Below are positions 46,396 through 56,222 of a stretch of 64,000 nt of DNA, in pieces. The stretch lies in contig NZ_CATKVU010000006.1 in assembly GCF_949820605.1 (NCBI RefSeq), positions 2,615,001 to 2,679,000 on the forward strand, written 5' to 3'. The notes beneath the pieces were generated by a model. That model saw nothing but the letters and a program-made list of their open reading frames with translations. It was not told the DNA's origin and did not search any database. The stretch's first letter is position 1. Each line of letters opens with the position of its first letter. Origin of the DNA: Segatella copri (GTDB taxonomy: Bacteria; Bacteroidota; Bacteroidia; Bacteroidales; Bacteroidaceae). Made by a program: the position numbers and the translations under genes.

Positions 46396-47502
46396 ATGAA
46401 TAATGAATTAAGAATTATCATAAGCGGAGGCGGCACAGGTGGTCACATCTTCCCTGCCGTATCCATTGCAAATGCCATCAAGGCGAAGCGCCCTGATGCT
46501 AAGATTTTGTTTGTAGGTGCACTCGGCAGAATGGAAATGCAGCGTGTACCTGCTGCGGGTTATGAGATCAAGGGCTTGCCTATCTGCGGCTTCGACAGAA
46601 AGCATCTGCTCAAGAACATCGCCGTACTCTTTAAGATATGGAAGAGCCAGCACATGGCAAAGAGCATCATAAAAAACTTCAAGCCTATGGCGGCTGTGGG
46701 CGTAGGTGGCTATGCTAGCGGTCCGACTCTCAATGTTTGTGCCAGCAAAGGAATACCTTGCCTCATCCAGGAGCAGAATTCATACGCTGGTGTAACCAAT
46801 AAGCTCTTGGCCAAGAAGGCTGAAAAAATCTGTGTGGCTTACGAAGGAATGGAGCGTTTCTTCCCTGCAGACAAGATTATCATGACCGGTAATCCTGTTC
46901 GCCAGAATGTATTGGAAACTACCATCACCCCGGAAGAAGCACGCAAGCAATTCGGTCTCGACCCTGAAAAGAAGACCATCTTGCTCGTAGGTGGCAGCCT
47001 TGGCGCAAGAACCATCAACGAGAGTGTGCTCCAGCACCTCGACCTGGTGAAAGAAAGCGGCGTACAGTTTATCTGGCAAACAGGTAAATACTATAATGCT
47101 GCCATCATGGAGCAACTGAAAGGTCAGGAGTTGCCAATGCTCAAGGTTACTGATTTCATCAGCGACATGGGGGCAGCTTACAAGGCAGCCGACCTGGTTA
47201 TCAGCCGCGCAGGTGCCAGCAGTATCAGCGAGTTCTGCCTCATCGGCAAACCGGTTATCCTGGTTCCAAGCCCTAATGTGGCAGAAGACCACCAGACCAA
47301 GAACGCCATGGCATTAGTCAACAAAGATGCTGCCATCTACGTAAAGGATGCTGATGCACCAGAGGTATTGCTCAAGAAAGCAGTTGACACGGTAAAAGAC
47401 GAGGCAAAGCTTGCTTCGCTCTGTGAGAATATCAAGAAATTAGGATTAAAGAACTCTGCCGACGTCATCGCCGACGAAGTAATCAAATTAGCAACAAAGT
47501 AA
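46396..47502 (+). CDS. murG: UDP-GlcNAc:lipid I GlcNAc transferase
   Basis: Converts lipid I to lipid II on the inner face of the membrane. It has 368 residues. Motifs: ISGGGTGGHIFPAVSIANAI at the N-terminus, GVGGYASGPTL, LIQEQNSYAGVTNKLLAKKA, LLVGGSLGARTINESV and SRAGASSISEFCLIGKPVI. Its TAA shares one base with the ATG of murC. Confidence 0.97.
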   Translation: MNNELRIIISGGGTGGHIFPAVSIANAIKAKRPDAKILFVGALGRMEMQRVPAAGYEIKGLPICGFDRKHLLKNIAVLFKIWKSQHMAKSIIKNFKPMAAVGVGGYASGPTLNVCASKGIPCLIQEQNSYAGVTNKLLAKKAEKICVAYEGMERFFPADKIIMTGNPVRQNVLETTITPEEARKQFGLDPEKKTILLVGGSLGARTINESVLQHLDLVKESGVQFIWQTGKYYNAAIMEQLKGQELPMLKVTDFISDMGAAYKAADLVISRAGASSISEFCLIGKPVILVPSPNVAEDHQTKNAMALVNKDAAIYVKDADAPEVLLKKAVDTVKDEAKLASLCENIKKLGLKNSADVIADEVIKLATK

Positions 47503-48878
47503 TGGAAATAAAAGATATTAAAGCAGTTTATTTTGTAGGAGCGGGCGGCATCGGAATGAGCGCCATCGCCAGATACTTCCTCAGCAAGAAGTTGGTTGTA
47601 GCCGGATATGACAAGACTCCATCCAATCTAACTCATGAATTGGAGAAAGAGGGAATGCTTATCCACTATGAGGAGAATGTTGATCTCATACCAGAAGCCT
47701 GCAAGGACGCCAAGACAACATTGGTAGTCTACACACCGGCAATTCCTGCTGAACACAAGGAACTGGTTTTCTTCCATGAGAATGGTTTCACCATCGAGAA
47801 GCGAGCTCAGGTTCTGGGTACATTAACCCGTACACATAAGGGACTGTGCGTAGCGGGTACACACGGAAAGACATCAACATCTACCATGTGTGCTCACATC
47901 ATGCACCAAAGCCATATTGACTGTAATGCCTTTCTGGGAGGTATCTCAAAGAACTATGGCACCAACTATATCCTCTCCGACAAGAGCGACTATGTTGTCA
48001 TTGAAGCAGATGAGTTTGACCGCAGTTTCCACTGGTTGCGCCCATGGATGAGCGTCATCACGGCTACAGACCCAGACCATCTCGACATCTACGGCACCAA
48101 GGAGGCTTATCTCGAGAGTTTCCGTCACTATACAGAACTGATCCAACCGGGCGGTGCACTCATCATCCACAAAGGTCTGGAGATGAAGCAACACGTACAA
48201 GAGGGTGTCAAGATATACGAATACAGCCAGGACGAGGGCGACTTCCACGCTGAGAACATCAAGATAGAGAATGGAGGTATCACCTTTGATTTCATCTCTC
48301 CTATCGAGAACGTAACGGGCGTAGAACTCGGACAGCCTGTGCCTATCAACATCACAAATGGTGTGGCAGCAATGGCAATGGCACAGTTGAATGGTTGTAC
48401 AGCCGATGAACTCCGTAACGGCATGAAGACCTACGGAGGAGTTGACCGCCGTTTCGACTTTAAAATCAAGAATAACAAACTGGTATTCCTGTCTGATTAT
48501 GCTCATCATCCAAAGGAGATATATCAGAGTGCGAAGAGTATCAGAGAGTTATACAAGGACCGTAAAATAACGGCCATCTTCCAGCCTCACTTGTATACTA
48601 GAACCCGCGATTTCTATAAAGATTTCGCCAACAGTTTGAGTCTCTTGGACGAGGTTATCCTCTGCGACATCTATCCAGCTCGCGAGCAGCCTATTCCAGG
48701 AGTAACATCCAAGCTTATCTATGACAATTTGAAACCAGGTGTAAAAAAGAGCATGATTCACAAAGAAGACGTTCTTGACCTGGTAAAGAATCGAGACTTC
48801 GATGTTCTAGTTATCTTAGGAGCTGGCGATTTGGACAACTATGTTCCACAAATTACCAAAATACTTGAAGAGAAATAA
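47502..48878 (+). CDS. murC: UDP-MurNAc:L-alanine ligase
   Basis: First amino-acid ligase of the peptidoglycan stem peptide. It has 458 residues. The start has VYFVGAGGIGMSAIARYFLS; the ATP loop is VAGTHGKTSTSTMCAHIM; EADEFDRSFHWLRP and VDRRFDFKI with YAHHPKEI are MurC-specific. It abuts ftsQ directly (no gap). Confidence 0.97.
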   Translation: MEIKDIKAVYFVGAGGIGMSAIARYFLSKKLVVAGYDKTPSNLTHELEKEGMLIHYEENVDLIPEACKDAKTTLVVYTPAIPAEHKELVFFHENGFTIEKRAQVLGTLTRTHKGLCVAGTHGKTSTSTMCAHIMHQSHIDCNAFLGGISKNYGTNYILSDKSDYVVIEADEFDRSFHWLRPWMSVITATDPDHLDIYGTKEAYLESFRHYTELIQPGGALIIHKGLEMKQHVQEGVKIYEYSQDEGDFHAENIKIENGGITFDFISPIENVTGVELGQPVPINITNGVAAMAMAQLNGCTADELRNGMKTYGGVDRRFDFKIKNNKLVFLSDYAHHPKEIYQSAKSIRELYKDRKITAIFQPHLYTRTRDFYKDFANSLSLLDEVILCDIYPAREQPIPGVTSKLIYDNLKPGVKKSMIHKEDVLDLVKNRDFDVLVILGAGDLDNYVPQITKILEEK

Positions 48879-49673
48879 ATGCATATCAATTGGAAGAAAA
48901 CCATCATCATCGCACTGGATTTAGTACTCGGTACTTATCTGGTATTCGCTTTCACCAGGTTCAACAAACCTGATGAAACGAAGTTGGTATGCACCAAGGT
49001 GAACATCAACATTCAAGATGAGATGACGAATGGTTTTCTGAATGCGAAGGAAATCAAGAAACGACTGGAAGCCAGAAAACTCTATCCGCTGGGGGAACCG
49101 CTCAAAGAGGTGAACGCCCGCATGATAGAAGAAACCTTAAAGACCAGTCCTTTCGTCAAGACGGCAGAATGTTCAAAGACTCAGGATGGTCTTGTTGACA
49201 TCTACCTCACCCAACGCATGCCAATCGTCAGAATCAAAAGCATCAGCAACGAGGACTATTATATTGATGACCACAATCAGATCATGCCCAACACGAACTA
49301 TACATGCGACATTATCATCGCAACGGGCTACATCAACAAGTGGTATGCTAAAAAATACATCTCATTACTAAGCAAAGCGCTGATGACGAATGAACTCTGG
49401 CGAAACCAGATAGAACAGATCAATGTCCTGCCTGATAGAGGAATAGAACTGGTACCGCGAGTAGGCAACCACATTATATATATAGGTAACCTGCCAGAGA
49501 CCAACCTCATCGACAAACGAGAGCAAGCCATCAACGATTTCGTCAACAAGAAGATGAATCGATTAGAGAAATTCTATAAGTATGGACTCTCACAAGCTGG
49601 CTGGAACAAGTATTCGTATATCAATATCGAATTCGACAACCAGATCATATGTAAAAAGCATCAAAATAGCTAA
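48879..49673 (+). CDS. ftsQ: Division protein FtsQ
   Basis: Bitopic membrane protein of 264 residues linking the divisome core. A membrane helix at 8-25 (TIIIALDLVLGTYLVFAF) is followed by a POTRA-type region (FLNAKEIKKRLEARKLYPLG; ARMIEETLKTSPFVKTAECS) and a beta domain (VRIKSISNEDYYIDDHNQIM). Sequence is weakly conserved; the place between murC and ftsA supports the call. Confidence 0.88.
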   Translation: MHINWKKTIIIALDLVLGTYLVFAFTRFNKPDETKLVCTKVNINIQDEMTNGFLNAKEIKKRLEARKLYPLGEPLKEVNARMIEETLKTSPFVKTAECSKTQDGLVDIYLTQRMPIVRIKSISNEDYYIDDHNQIMPNTNYTCDIIIATGYINKWYAKKYISLLSKALMTNELWRNQIEQINVLPDRGIELVPRVGNHIIYIGNLPETNLIDKREQAINDFVNKKMNRLEKFYKYGLSQAGWNKYSYINIEFDNQIICKKHQNS

Positions 49674-49712
49674 TTAGAAAATAGAAACAGATTAAGATAA
49701 CATATAAGAACT

Positions 49713-51158
49713 ATGCCAAAGGAATTTATTGTAGCTATCGAACTTGGCTCATCTAAGATGACAGGTATAGCAGGTCAGAAGAATTTGGACGGCAGCATCA
49801 CCGTACTTGCCACCGTAGAGGAAGATTCATCTTCTTGCATCAGAAAGGGTGTAATCTATAACATTGACAAAACCTGCCAATGCTTGACCAACATCATCAA
49901 GAAGTTGAAGAATATACTGAAACAGGATATCACCCAGGTCTATGTAGGCGTGGGCGGTCGCTCTATACGCAGTATCAAGAACGTCATCGTCAAGGATCTC
50001 CCAGGTAACACCATCATCTCACAAGAGATGATCAATGAACTGATGGATATCAACCGCAACATGACTTATCCGGACCAGGAAATCCTGGATGCTGCAACTC
50101 AGGAATACAAGATAGACAACCAATACCAGATAGACCCTGTAGGAATACAGTGTAACCATCTGGAAGGCATCTTCCTGAATATACTTTGGCGGAAGAACTT
50201 CTATAACAATATCAATACCTGTTTTGAAAATGCCAACATTCCTATTGCAGAAATGTACCTGGCTCCTTTAGCTATGGCTGACAGCGTTTTGACAGACTCA
50301 GAAAAGCGTGCAGGCTGTATGCTTGTTGACTTGGGTGCCGATACGACAACCGTTTCTGTATATTATAAAGGTATACTTCGTCATCTCTCTGTCATCCCAT
50401 TGGGCGGCGGCAACGTGACCAAAGACTTAACTTGTCTCCAGATTGAAGAGCCTGATGCTGAAAAGATGAAACTCAAGTATGCCAAGGCTTATACCGATAT
50501 CAACAATATCGACCCGACCCTGAACTACCCTATCGACAAGGATAGAGTGGTTGAAAGCAAGAAGTTCATCGAAATCGTAGAAGCACGCGTAGAGGAAATC
50601 GTAGAAAACGCATGGTTCCAGATCCCTGTGGAATTCTCAGATAAGCTGTTGGGTGGTATCATTCTTACAGGTGGCGGCAGCAACATGCCTGAAATCGATA
50701 AGGTTTTCAAGACACATACCCACATCGACAAAGTACGCATTGCCAAGTTTGTTTCTCAAACAGTCAACTCCAAGGATCCTAAGATTACCAATCACGATGG
50801 TACAATGAACACCGTATTGGGACTCCTGGCAAAGGGAGACATGAACTGTGCAGGTGACGAAATCGGCACTGATCTCTTCAGCAATTCTGCAGAAAAGCCA
50901 GTAGCAGCCGAGCAGCACAAGGCTCCTAGAAACCCAAACGAGACTGCCGGCAAGGGCGTTGTTCTTACTGCGGCAGAAAAAGCGGCTGCTGACGAGGCTG
51001 CCCGCAAGCAAAAAGAACTGGAAGAAGCTGAGGCAAGACTTCTGGCAGAAAGAGAAGCCGAAGAAGAAGAAAAGAGACGCAAAGAAAACAGTCTCATCCA
51101 TAAAATGATGAGAGGTTTCAAGAAGTTTGTGAAAGATACCATTTCTGAAGAAGAATAA
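49713..51158 (+). CDS. ftsA: Actin-like division protein FtsA
   Basis: Anchors FtsZ to the membrane. It has 481 residues. The actin-fold ATP motifs are VAIELGSSKMTGIAG, CMLVDLGADTTTVSVYYKG and GIILTGGGSNMPEI. A long C-terminal extension (about 400-481) with a charged coiled coil (KQKELEEAEARLLAEREAEE) ends in a basic amphipathic helix (IHKMMRGFKKFVKDTI), the likely membrane-targeting sequence. The extension is longer than in proteobacterial FtsA. Confidence 0.95.
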   Translation: MPKEFIVAIELGSSKMTGIAGQKNLDGSITVLATVEEDSSSCIRKGVIYNIDKTCQCLTNIIKKLKNILKQDITQVYVGVGGRSIRSIKNVIVKDLPGNTIISQEMINELMDINRNMTYPDQEILDAATQEYKIDNQYQIDPVGIQCNHLEGIFLNILWRKNFYNNINTCFENANIPIAEMYLAPLAMADSVLTDSEKRAGCMLVDLGADTTTVSVYYKGILRHLSVIPLGGGNVTKDLTCLQIEEPDAEKMKLKYAKAYTDINNIDPTLNYPIDKDRVVESKKFIEIVEARVEEIVENAWFQIPVEFSDKLLGGIILTGGGSNMPEIDKVFKTHTHIDKVRIAKFVSQTVNSKDPKITNHDGTMNTVLGLLAKGDMNCAGDEIGTDLFSNSAEKPVAAEQHKAPRNPNETAGKGVVLTAAEKAAADEAARKQKELEEAEARLLAEREAEEEEKRRKENSLIHKMMRGFKKFVKDTISEEE

Positions 51159-51247
51159 GATGCCAAAGACCAGGCTATCAGAAAACAGATTTCACAACAG
51201 GTTAAATAAAAAATCAGATAGATAAACCCTATAAAGATTATACGACT

Positions 51248-52579
51248 ATGCTAGATAATGGAAACACTCCTCATATTCTTGATTTTGGGGAACCTGAAAA
51301 AGAAAATAGCATCATCAAGGTGATTGGTGTTGGGGGTGGCGGTGGAAATGCCGTCAACCACATGTACCGCGAAGGTATACACGATGTGACATTCGTACTC
51401 TGCAACACAGACAACCAGGCACTTAACGACTCACCTGTGCCTGTACACCTGCAGCTAGGTAAGGAAGGTCTGGGTGCAGGAAACAAACCTGCCAAGGCAC
51501 GCCAGGCTGCCGAAGAGACTCTTGAAGATATCAAGAACATGCTCAACGATGGAACAAAAATGGCATTCATCACAGCGGGTATGGGTGGCGGTACCGGTAC
51601 AGGTGCAGCACCTGTCATCGCCAGAGTAAGTAAGGAGTTAGGTATTCTTACCGTTGGTATCGTAACCATCCCATTCCGTTTTGAAGGTCCTAAGAAGATT
51701 GACCAGGCATTGGATGGTGTAGAGGAAATGTCAAAGCATGTAGATGCCTTACTGGTAATCAACAATGAACGTCTTCGCCAGATTTATCCAGACCTTGCCG
51801 TTCTCGATGCCTTCGGCAAAGCTGACGACACCTTGAGTGTAGCTGCCAAGAGTATCGCTGAAATCATTACCGTACATGGTCTCATCAACCTCGACTTCAA
51901 TGATGTGAAGACCGTACTGAAAGATGGCGGTGTGGCTATCATGAGTACAGGTTACGGTGAGGGAGAAGGAAGAGTAAAGAAAGCGATAGAAGATGCCTTG
52001 AACTCACCACTCCTTAACGATAATGACGTATTCAACTCTAAGAAGATTCTGCTCAGCATCGCATTTGCAAGCGAGAAGAAAGATAATCCTGGCTTGACCA
52101 TGGACGAGATGAATGATGTCAACGACTTTATGGAGAAATTCGGTGACGACTTCGAATTGAAATGGGGTCTTGCCATTGACCCTGAATTGGGAAGCCGCGT
52201 AAAGGTAACCGTTCTCGCAACAGGTTTCGGACTCGAGGATGTAGAGGGAATGAACCGCCACCTCAAGAAACATACTGAGGAAGAATCTCGCCGTCTCGCT
52301 GAAGAAGAGGAGAAACGTGCTGAAAGAGAAGACCGCCGCAAGCGCTATTATGGCAGCGATGGCAATACGACACAGTATAAGCGTCATCCACACATATTTC
52401 TGTTCCGCCAGGAAGATTTGGATAACGAGGATGTCATCCTTCAGGTAGAAAACACGCCTACCTATAAGCGTACCCGACAGACTCTGGAAGAAATCCGTAA
52501 TATAGCTTCCGGTAATACAGAACCGAAAGAAGACAATAATGATGATGCTACAGTACAGGGCGTTATCAGTTTTGCCTAA
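51248..52579 (+). CDS. ftsZ: Tubulin-like division protein FtsZ
   Basis: Forms the cytokinetic ring. It has 443 residues. GTP-binding motifs: VGGGGGNAVNHMYREG, AGMGGGTGTGAAPVIARVSK and the T7 synergy-loop region NLDFNDVKTVLKDGG. After the core, a charged coiled stretch (HTEEESRRLAEEEEKRAERE) and a tail with ILQVENTPTYKRTRQTL follow, a Bacteroidales form of the C-terminal partner-binding peptide placed about 30 residues from the end. Confidence 0.97.
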   Translation: MLDNGNTPHILDFGEPEKENSIIKVIGVGGGGGNAVNHMYREGIHDVTFVLCNTDNQALNDSPVPVHLQLGKEGLGAGNKPAKARQAAEETLEDIKNMLNDGTKMAFITAGMGGGTGTGAAPVIARVSKELGILTVGIVTIPFRFEGPKKIDQALDGVEEMSKHVDALLVINNERLRQIYPDLAVLDAFGKADDTLSVAAKSIAEIITVHGLINLDFNDVKTVLKDGGVAIMSTGYGEGEGRVKKAIEDALNSPLLNDNDVFNSKKILLSIAFASEKKDNPGLTMDEMNDVNDFMEKFGDDFELKWGLAIDPELGSRVKVTVLATGFGLEDVEGMNRHLKKHTEEESRRLAEEEEKRAEREDRRKRYYGSDGNTTQYKRHPHIFLFRQEDLDNEDVILQVENTPTYKRTRQTLEEIRNIASGNTEPKEDNNDDATVQGVISFA

Positions 52580-52642
52580 ACAGAGGACATAGCCAACGTC
52601 TGTTTCCCGTTTACATCAAGCAAGCGAGGAAACCTGAAAAGA

Positions 52643-53368
52643 CTAAGCAAACAGTTCCTGAAGAACAGCAAAACTCTTCATTTCCGGGAAACCTGGCAAA
52701 TGAAGTTTATAATACTCCAGTATCACCTCTACACACCTGTTTCGTTCCATACGAGACATTGTGTAGAGGTGCATTGTTTTATAGTCTAAACGGAACAAAG
52801 ACACAAGCCGCATAGAATCTTCCTTATTTAAATAATGTACATGCGAAGGAACATGAGCTGCAAAACATCCATCTACCAAATCAAAATAATCGCCAGACAT
52901 ACCGCTCTCTATATTGGGCATAAAACCCAAATGAAAAGAGAGCTGAATCATAAAGACTATATGGAAATTGGCAATAGTACCTTTAGCATGGTCTAACCAT
53001 TCGATACTGTCCTGTATGAAAAGATAGAGCGCACCATTAGCCTGCTCATGACGGGTAGCATATGAAAGCAGCTCTGCCAAGAACATGGAAATGCCAAGTT
53101 TGTATGGAGAAAAAGGGATATCAGAGAATGGAATCTGAATTGAAACATCCCTAAGGCGCTGCAGATTTGACTTGGGACGATAATCAAATTCTAAATTCAA
53201 GACCATGAGCGGTTGGAAAAGCTGCCGTTTCATCTTCCCCTTAGATGACTTAGGCACACGTACCATAAAGGAGAGTCTTCCCAACTTTTCGGTGAAGAAA
53301 TCCACGATAAGTTGAGAGTCCCCATACTTGATGGTTTGCAATACGATAGCACTAGTTTTTATCTCCAT
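52643..53368 (-). CDS. recO: DNA repair protein RecO
   Basis: Loads RecA on gapped DNA with RecR. It has 241 residues from the ATG at 53368 (MEIKTSAIVLQTIKYGDSQL). An earlier in-frame Met at 53398 lies before the predicted transcript start and is not used. The OB-fold N-terminus (FFTEKLGRLSFMVRVPKSSK) and helical C-terminal part match the family; zinc-binding cysteines are absent as in many Bacteroidetes. It converges on ftsZ with no clear terminator between. Confidence 0.88.
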   Translation of the reverse strand: MEIKTSAIVLQTIKYGDSQLIVDFFTEKLGRLSFMVRVPKSSKGKMKRQLFQPLMVLNLEFDYRPKSNLQRLRDVSIQIPFSDIPFSPYKLGISMFLAELLSYATRHEQANGALYLFIQDSIEWLDHAKGTIANFHIVFMIQLSFHLGFMPNIESGMSGDYFDLVDGCFAAHVPSHVHYLNKEDSMRLVSLFRLDYKTMHLYTMSRMERNRCVEVILEYYKLHLPGFPEMKSFAVLQELFA

Positions 53369-53395
53369 TTTGCCTAATATTAGTGAAAAACAGGG

Positions 53396-53403
53396 CAAAA
53401 ATA
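53396..53403 (-). promoter_or_regulatory. -7 box of recO
   Basis: Minus-strand TATTTTTG followed by C, about 27 bp before the ATG at 53368. It decides the start choice for recO. No good -33 box. Confidence 0.5.
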
Positions 53404-53442
53404 CAAAAAAATGCGCATTTAGCGAAAATTTTCCATGAAAAA

Positions 53443-53474
53443 TTTGCTAGATTCAAATAAAAGTAGTAACTTTG
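53443..53474 (+). promoter_or_regulatory. Consensus promoter of tRNA-Glu and rpsT
   Basis: TTTG (53443-53446), 20 nt, TAACTTTG (53467-53474). The tRNA starts 18 bp later and rpsT follows with no terminator, so both probably share this transcript. Confidence 0.8.
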
Positions 53475-53492
53475 CACCCGCAAATAAGCAAT

Positions 53493-53564
53493 GGTCCCTT
53501 CGTCTATCGGTTAGGACGAGAGATTTTCATTCTCTAAAGAGCAGTTCGACTCTGCTAGGGACTA
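53493..53564 (+). tRNA. tRNA-Glu (anticodon TTC)
   Basis: The acceptor GGTCCCT pairs with AGGGACT (one wobble), the anticodon stem AGAGA/TCTCT encloses TTTTCAT (TTC), and the T-arm holds GCAGTTCGACTCTGC. No CCA is encoded. It lies 37 bp upstream of rpsT. Confidence 0.95.
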
Positions 53565-53601
53565 CAAACATTTAAGAAATAAAAAAAATAACATAAAGAA
53601 G

Positions 53602-53856
53602 ATGGCAAATCACAAATCATCAATCAAGAGAATCCGTCAGGACAAGAAGAAGGCTTTGCACAATAAGTATTATGCAAAGACTATGCGCAATGCTGTCCGC
53701 AAGTTGCGCAACATGTCTGACAAGGAAGAGGCTGCAAAGCTCTATCCTACTGTTCAGAAGCTTTTAGACAAGTTGGCTAAGATCAACGTTATCCACGACA
53801 ACAAGGCTGCAAACTTGAAGTCTGGTCTTACAAAGCACATCGCTAAGTTGGCCTAA
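53602..53856 (+). CDS. rpsT: 30S ribosomal protein S20
   Basis: Binds 16S rRNA early in 30S assembly. It has 84 residues and is strongly basic: [20 protein letters not shown], then [20 protein letters not shown], ending in [14 protein letters not shown]. Expressed with tRNA-Glu from the promoter at 53443 and ended by the hairpin at 53881. Confidence 0.97.
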   Translation: MANHKSSIKRIRQDKKKALHNKYYAKTMRNAVRKLRNMSDKEEAAKLYPTVQKLLDKLAKINVIHDNKAANLKSGLTKHIAKLA

Positions 53857-53880
53857 CTTATAAGTCAAAGCAAAGAAATA

Positions 53881-53925
53881 AATAAGGCTGCGACCCTATA
53901 ATAGGATTGCAGCCTTATTCTTTTC
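53881..53925 (+). terminator. Terminator of rpsT
   Basis: Perfect 11-bp stem AATAAGGCTGC/GCAGCCTTATT (53881-53891, 53909-53919) followed by CTTTTC. Confidence 0.88.
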
Positions 53926-54163
53926 TATGAACCCGACTACCCATTTCCTGCATCATAAAATCTTCCCATCACAACCAGTTTATACTACAACATACCCTAT
54001 AAAAACGCACAAAACGATTATTAAACAGCTTTTTCAAGACACTTTTGCCGCTAAAGTTCACATTCTACGTTTTTTCTTCACTTTTTGGTGATTTTTCACA
54101 AACAAAAGTTCCTGTTTCTCAGCTTTTTTTAGTATCTTTGCACGGAAATAAGACAATACTAAA
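53926..54163. other. Intergenic region with gyrB promoter
   Basis: No gene seen. A -7 box TATCTTTG (54133-54140) lies 24 bp before gyrB. The rest is AT-rich without recognised structure. Confidence 0.55.
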
Positions 54164-56134
54164 ATGGCAGAAAATCAAAACAACGCAAATAATTACTCTG
54201 CGAGTAACATTCAGGTTCTGGAAGGCCTGGAAGCTGTTCGCAAACGTCCGGCGATGTATATTGGTGACATCTCCGAAAAGGGTCTTCATCATTTGGTAAA
54301 CGAAACTGTAGACAACTCTATTGACGAAGCAATGGCGGGTTACTGTACCGACATCGAAGTTACCATCAACGAAGACAACTCTATCACCGTAGAAGATAAT
54401 GGTCGTGGTATCCCTGTGGATATGCACGAGAAACTACATAAATCAGCCCTCGAAGTCGTTATGACCGTGCTTCACGCAGGTGGTAAGTTCGACAAGGGTT
54501 CTTACAAGGTATCTGGCGGTTTACATGGTGTGGGTGTAAGTTGTGTGAATGCACTTTCTACCCACATGTTGTCACAGGTGTTCCGTGGCGGCAAAATCTA
54601 CCAACAGGAATATGAGAAGGGTAAGCCTCTCTATCCGGTTAAGGTGGTAGGTGAAACCAACAAGCGCGGTACACGACAGCAGTTCTGGCCAGATCCAACC
54701 ATCTTTACTCACACTGTCTATAAGTGGGACATCATTGCCAACCGTATGCGCGAGTTGGCATTCCTCAATGCAGGTATCAAGATTACCTTGAGAGATTTGC
54801 GCCCTGACGAGGAAGGCAAGACCAAGGAGCAGGTTTTCCACGCTAAGGATGGTTTGAAGGAATTCGTCCGTTACGTAGACCGTCACCGCACTCATCTCTT
54901 CGATGATGTTATCTATCTGAAGACAGAAAAGCAGGGTATTCCTATCGAGATTGCTGTGATGTACAACACAGATTACTCTGAGAATATCCACTCATACGTC
55001 AATAACATCAACACCATTGAGGGTGGTACCCACCTGACTGGTTTCCGTATGGCGTTGACCCGCACCTTGAAGGCTTACGCAGAAGCTGACCCAACCATCT
55101 CTAAGCAGATTGAGAAGGCAAAGGTAGAAATTGCACCAGAAGACTTCCGCGAGGGTCTTACTGCCGTTATCTCCATCAAGGTAGCTGAACCTCAGTTTGA
55201 GGGACAGACCAAGACCAAGCTCGGTAACAGCGAGGTACAAGGTGCCGTTCAGCAGGCTGTAAACGAGGCTTTGTCTGATTATCTGGAAGAACATCCAGAC
55301 GAGGCAAAGCGAATCTGCGAAAAGGTTGTTCTGGCTGCTACGGCCCGCATAGCTGCCCGCAAGGCACGTGAGAGTGTACAGCGCAAGAACTTCATGACAG
55401 GTGGTGGTCTTCCTGGTAAACTTGCCGATTGCTCAATGAAGGATCCTAAAGAATGCGAGATCTTCCTCGTCGAGGGTGATTCCGCCGGTGGTTCTGCCAA
55501 GCAGGGTCGCGACCGTTTCCGTCAGGCTATTCTCCCATTGCGTGGTAAGATTCTGAATGTAGAAAAGGTACAGTGGCACAAGGTATTCGAAGCTGAGTCT
55601 GTCATGAACATCATCCAAAGTATCGGTGTCCGCTTCGGTGTAGATGGCGAAGACAGCAAGGAGGCTAATACCGACAAGTTGCGTTACGACAAGATTATCA
55701 TCATGACCGATGCCGACGTCGATGGTTCTCACATCGACACATTGATTATGACACTCTTCTATCGTTTCATGCCAAAGGTTATTGAAGAAGGCCATCTGTA
55801 TATCGCTACCCCACCACTCTACAAGTGTACTTATCGCAGCAAGGTAAGCGAGTATTGCTATACAGAGCAGCAGCGCCAGGCATTCATCGACAAGTATGGA
55901 GATGGATTAGAAGACAAGAATATCCACACCCAGCGATACAAAGGTTTGGGTGAGATGAACCCAGAGCAGCTTTGGGAAACTACTATGGACCCATCTACAC
56001 GCTTGCTCAAGCAGGTTACTATCGAGAACGCAGCCCAGGCTGATGAGATTTTCTCTATGTTGATGGGTGATGATGTAGAACCACGCCGCGAATTTATCGA
56101 GCAGAATGCCACATACGCAAACATTGACGCTTAA
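54164..56134 (+). CDS. gyrB: DNA gyrase subunit B
   Basis: ATPase subunit of the topoisomerase that adds negative supercoils. It has 656 residues. Motifs: VLEGLEAVRKRPAMYIGD, the GHKL ATP site (VDNSIDEAMAGY, VEDNGRGIPVDMHEK, VSGGLHGVGVSCVNALS), the TOPRIM EGDSAGGSAKQGRDR with TDADVDGSHIDTL, and the C-terminal QRYKGLGEMNPEQLWETTMD. It lacks the large insertion of enterobacterial GyrB, as usual outside that group. Confidence 0.97.
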   Translation: MAENQNNANNYSASNIQVLEGLEAVRKRPAMYIGDISEKGLHHLVNETVDNSIDEAMAGYCTDIEVTINEDNSITVEDNGRGIPVDMHEKLHKSALEVVMTVLHAGGKFDKGSYKVSGGLHGVGVSCVNALSTHMLSQVFRGGKIYQQEYEKGKPLYPVKVVGETNKRGTRQQFWPDPTIFTHTVYKWDIIANRMRELAFLNAGIKITLRDLRPDEEGKTKEQVFHAKDGLKEFVRYVDRHRTHLFDDVIYLKTEKQGIPIEIAVMYNTDYSENIHSYVNNINTIEGGTHLTGFRMALTRTLKAYAEADPTISKQIEKAKVEIAPEDFREGLTAVISIKVAEPQFEGQTKTKLGNSEVQGAVQQAVNEALSDYLEEHPDEAKRICEKVVLAATARIAARKARESVQRKNFMTGGGLPGKLADCSMKDPKECEIFLVEGDSAGGSAKQGRDRFRQAILPLRGKILNVEKVQWHKVFEAESVMNIIQSIGVRFGVDGEDSKEANTDKLRYDKIIIMTDADVDGSHIDTLIMTLFYRFMPKVIEEGHLYIATPPLYKCTYRSKVSEYCYTEQQRQAFIDKYGDGLEDKNIHTQRYKGLGEMNPEQLWETTMDPSTRLLKQVTIENAAQADEIFSMLMGDDVEPRREFIEQNATYANIDA

Positions 56135-56157
56135 GACAATTCAACTAATTTACATAA

Positions 56158-56195
56158 GGGGCTGTGCCATTTACCTACAAATGACACAGCCTCTG
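56158..56195 (+). terminator. Terminator of gyrB
   Basis: GGCTGTG-CATTT pairs with AAATG-CACAGCC (56160-56191), 25 bp after the stop; only a weak T-rich stretch follows. Confidence 0.7.
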
Positions 56196-56222
56196 CTTGT
56201 ATAAAACCCAACAAACCAACTT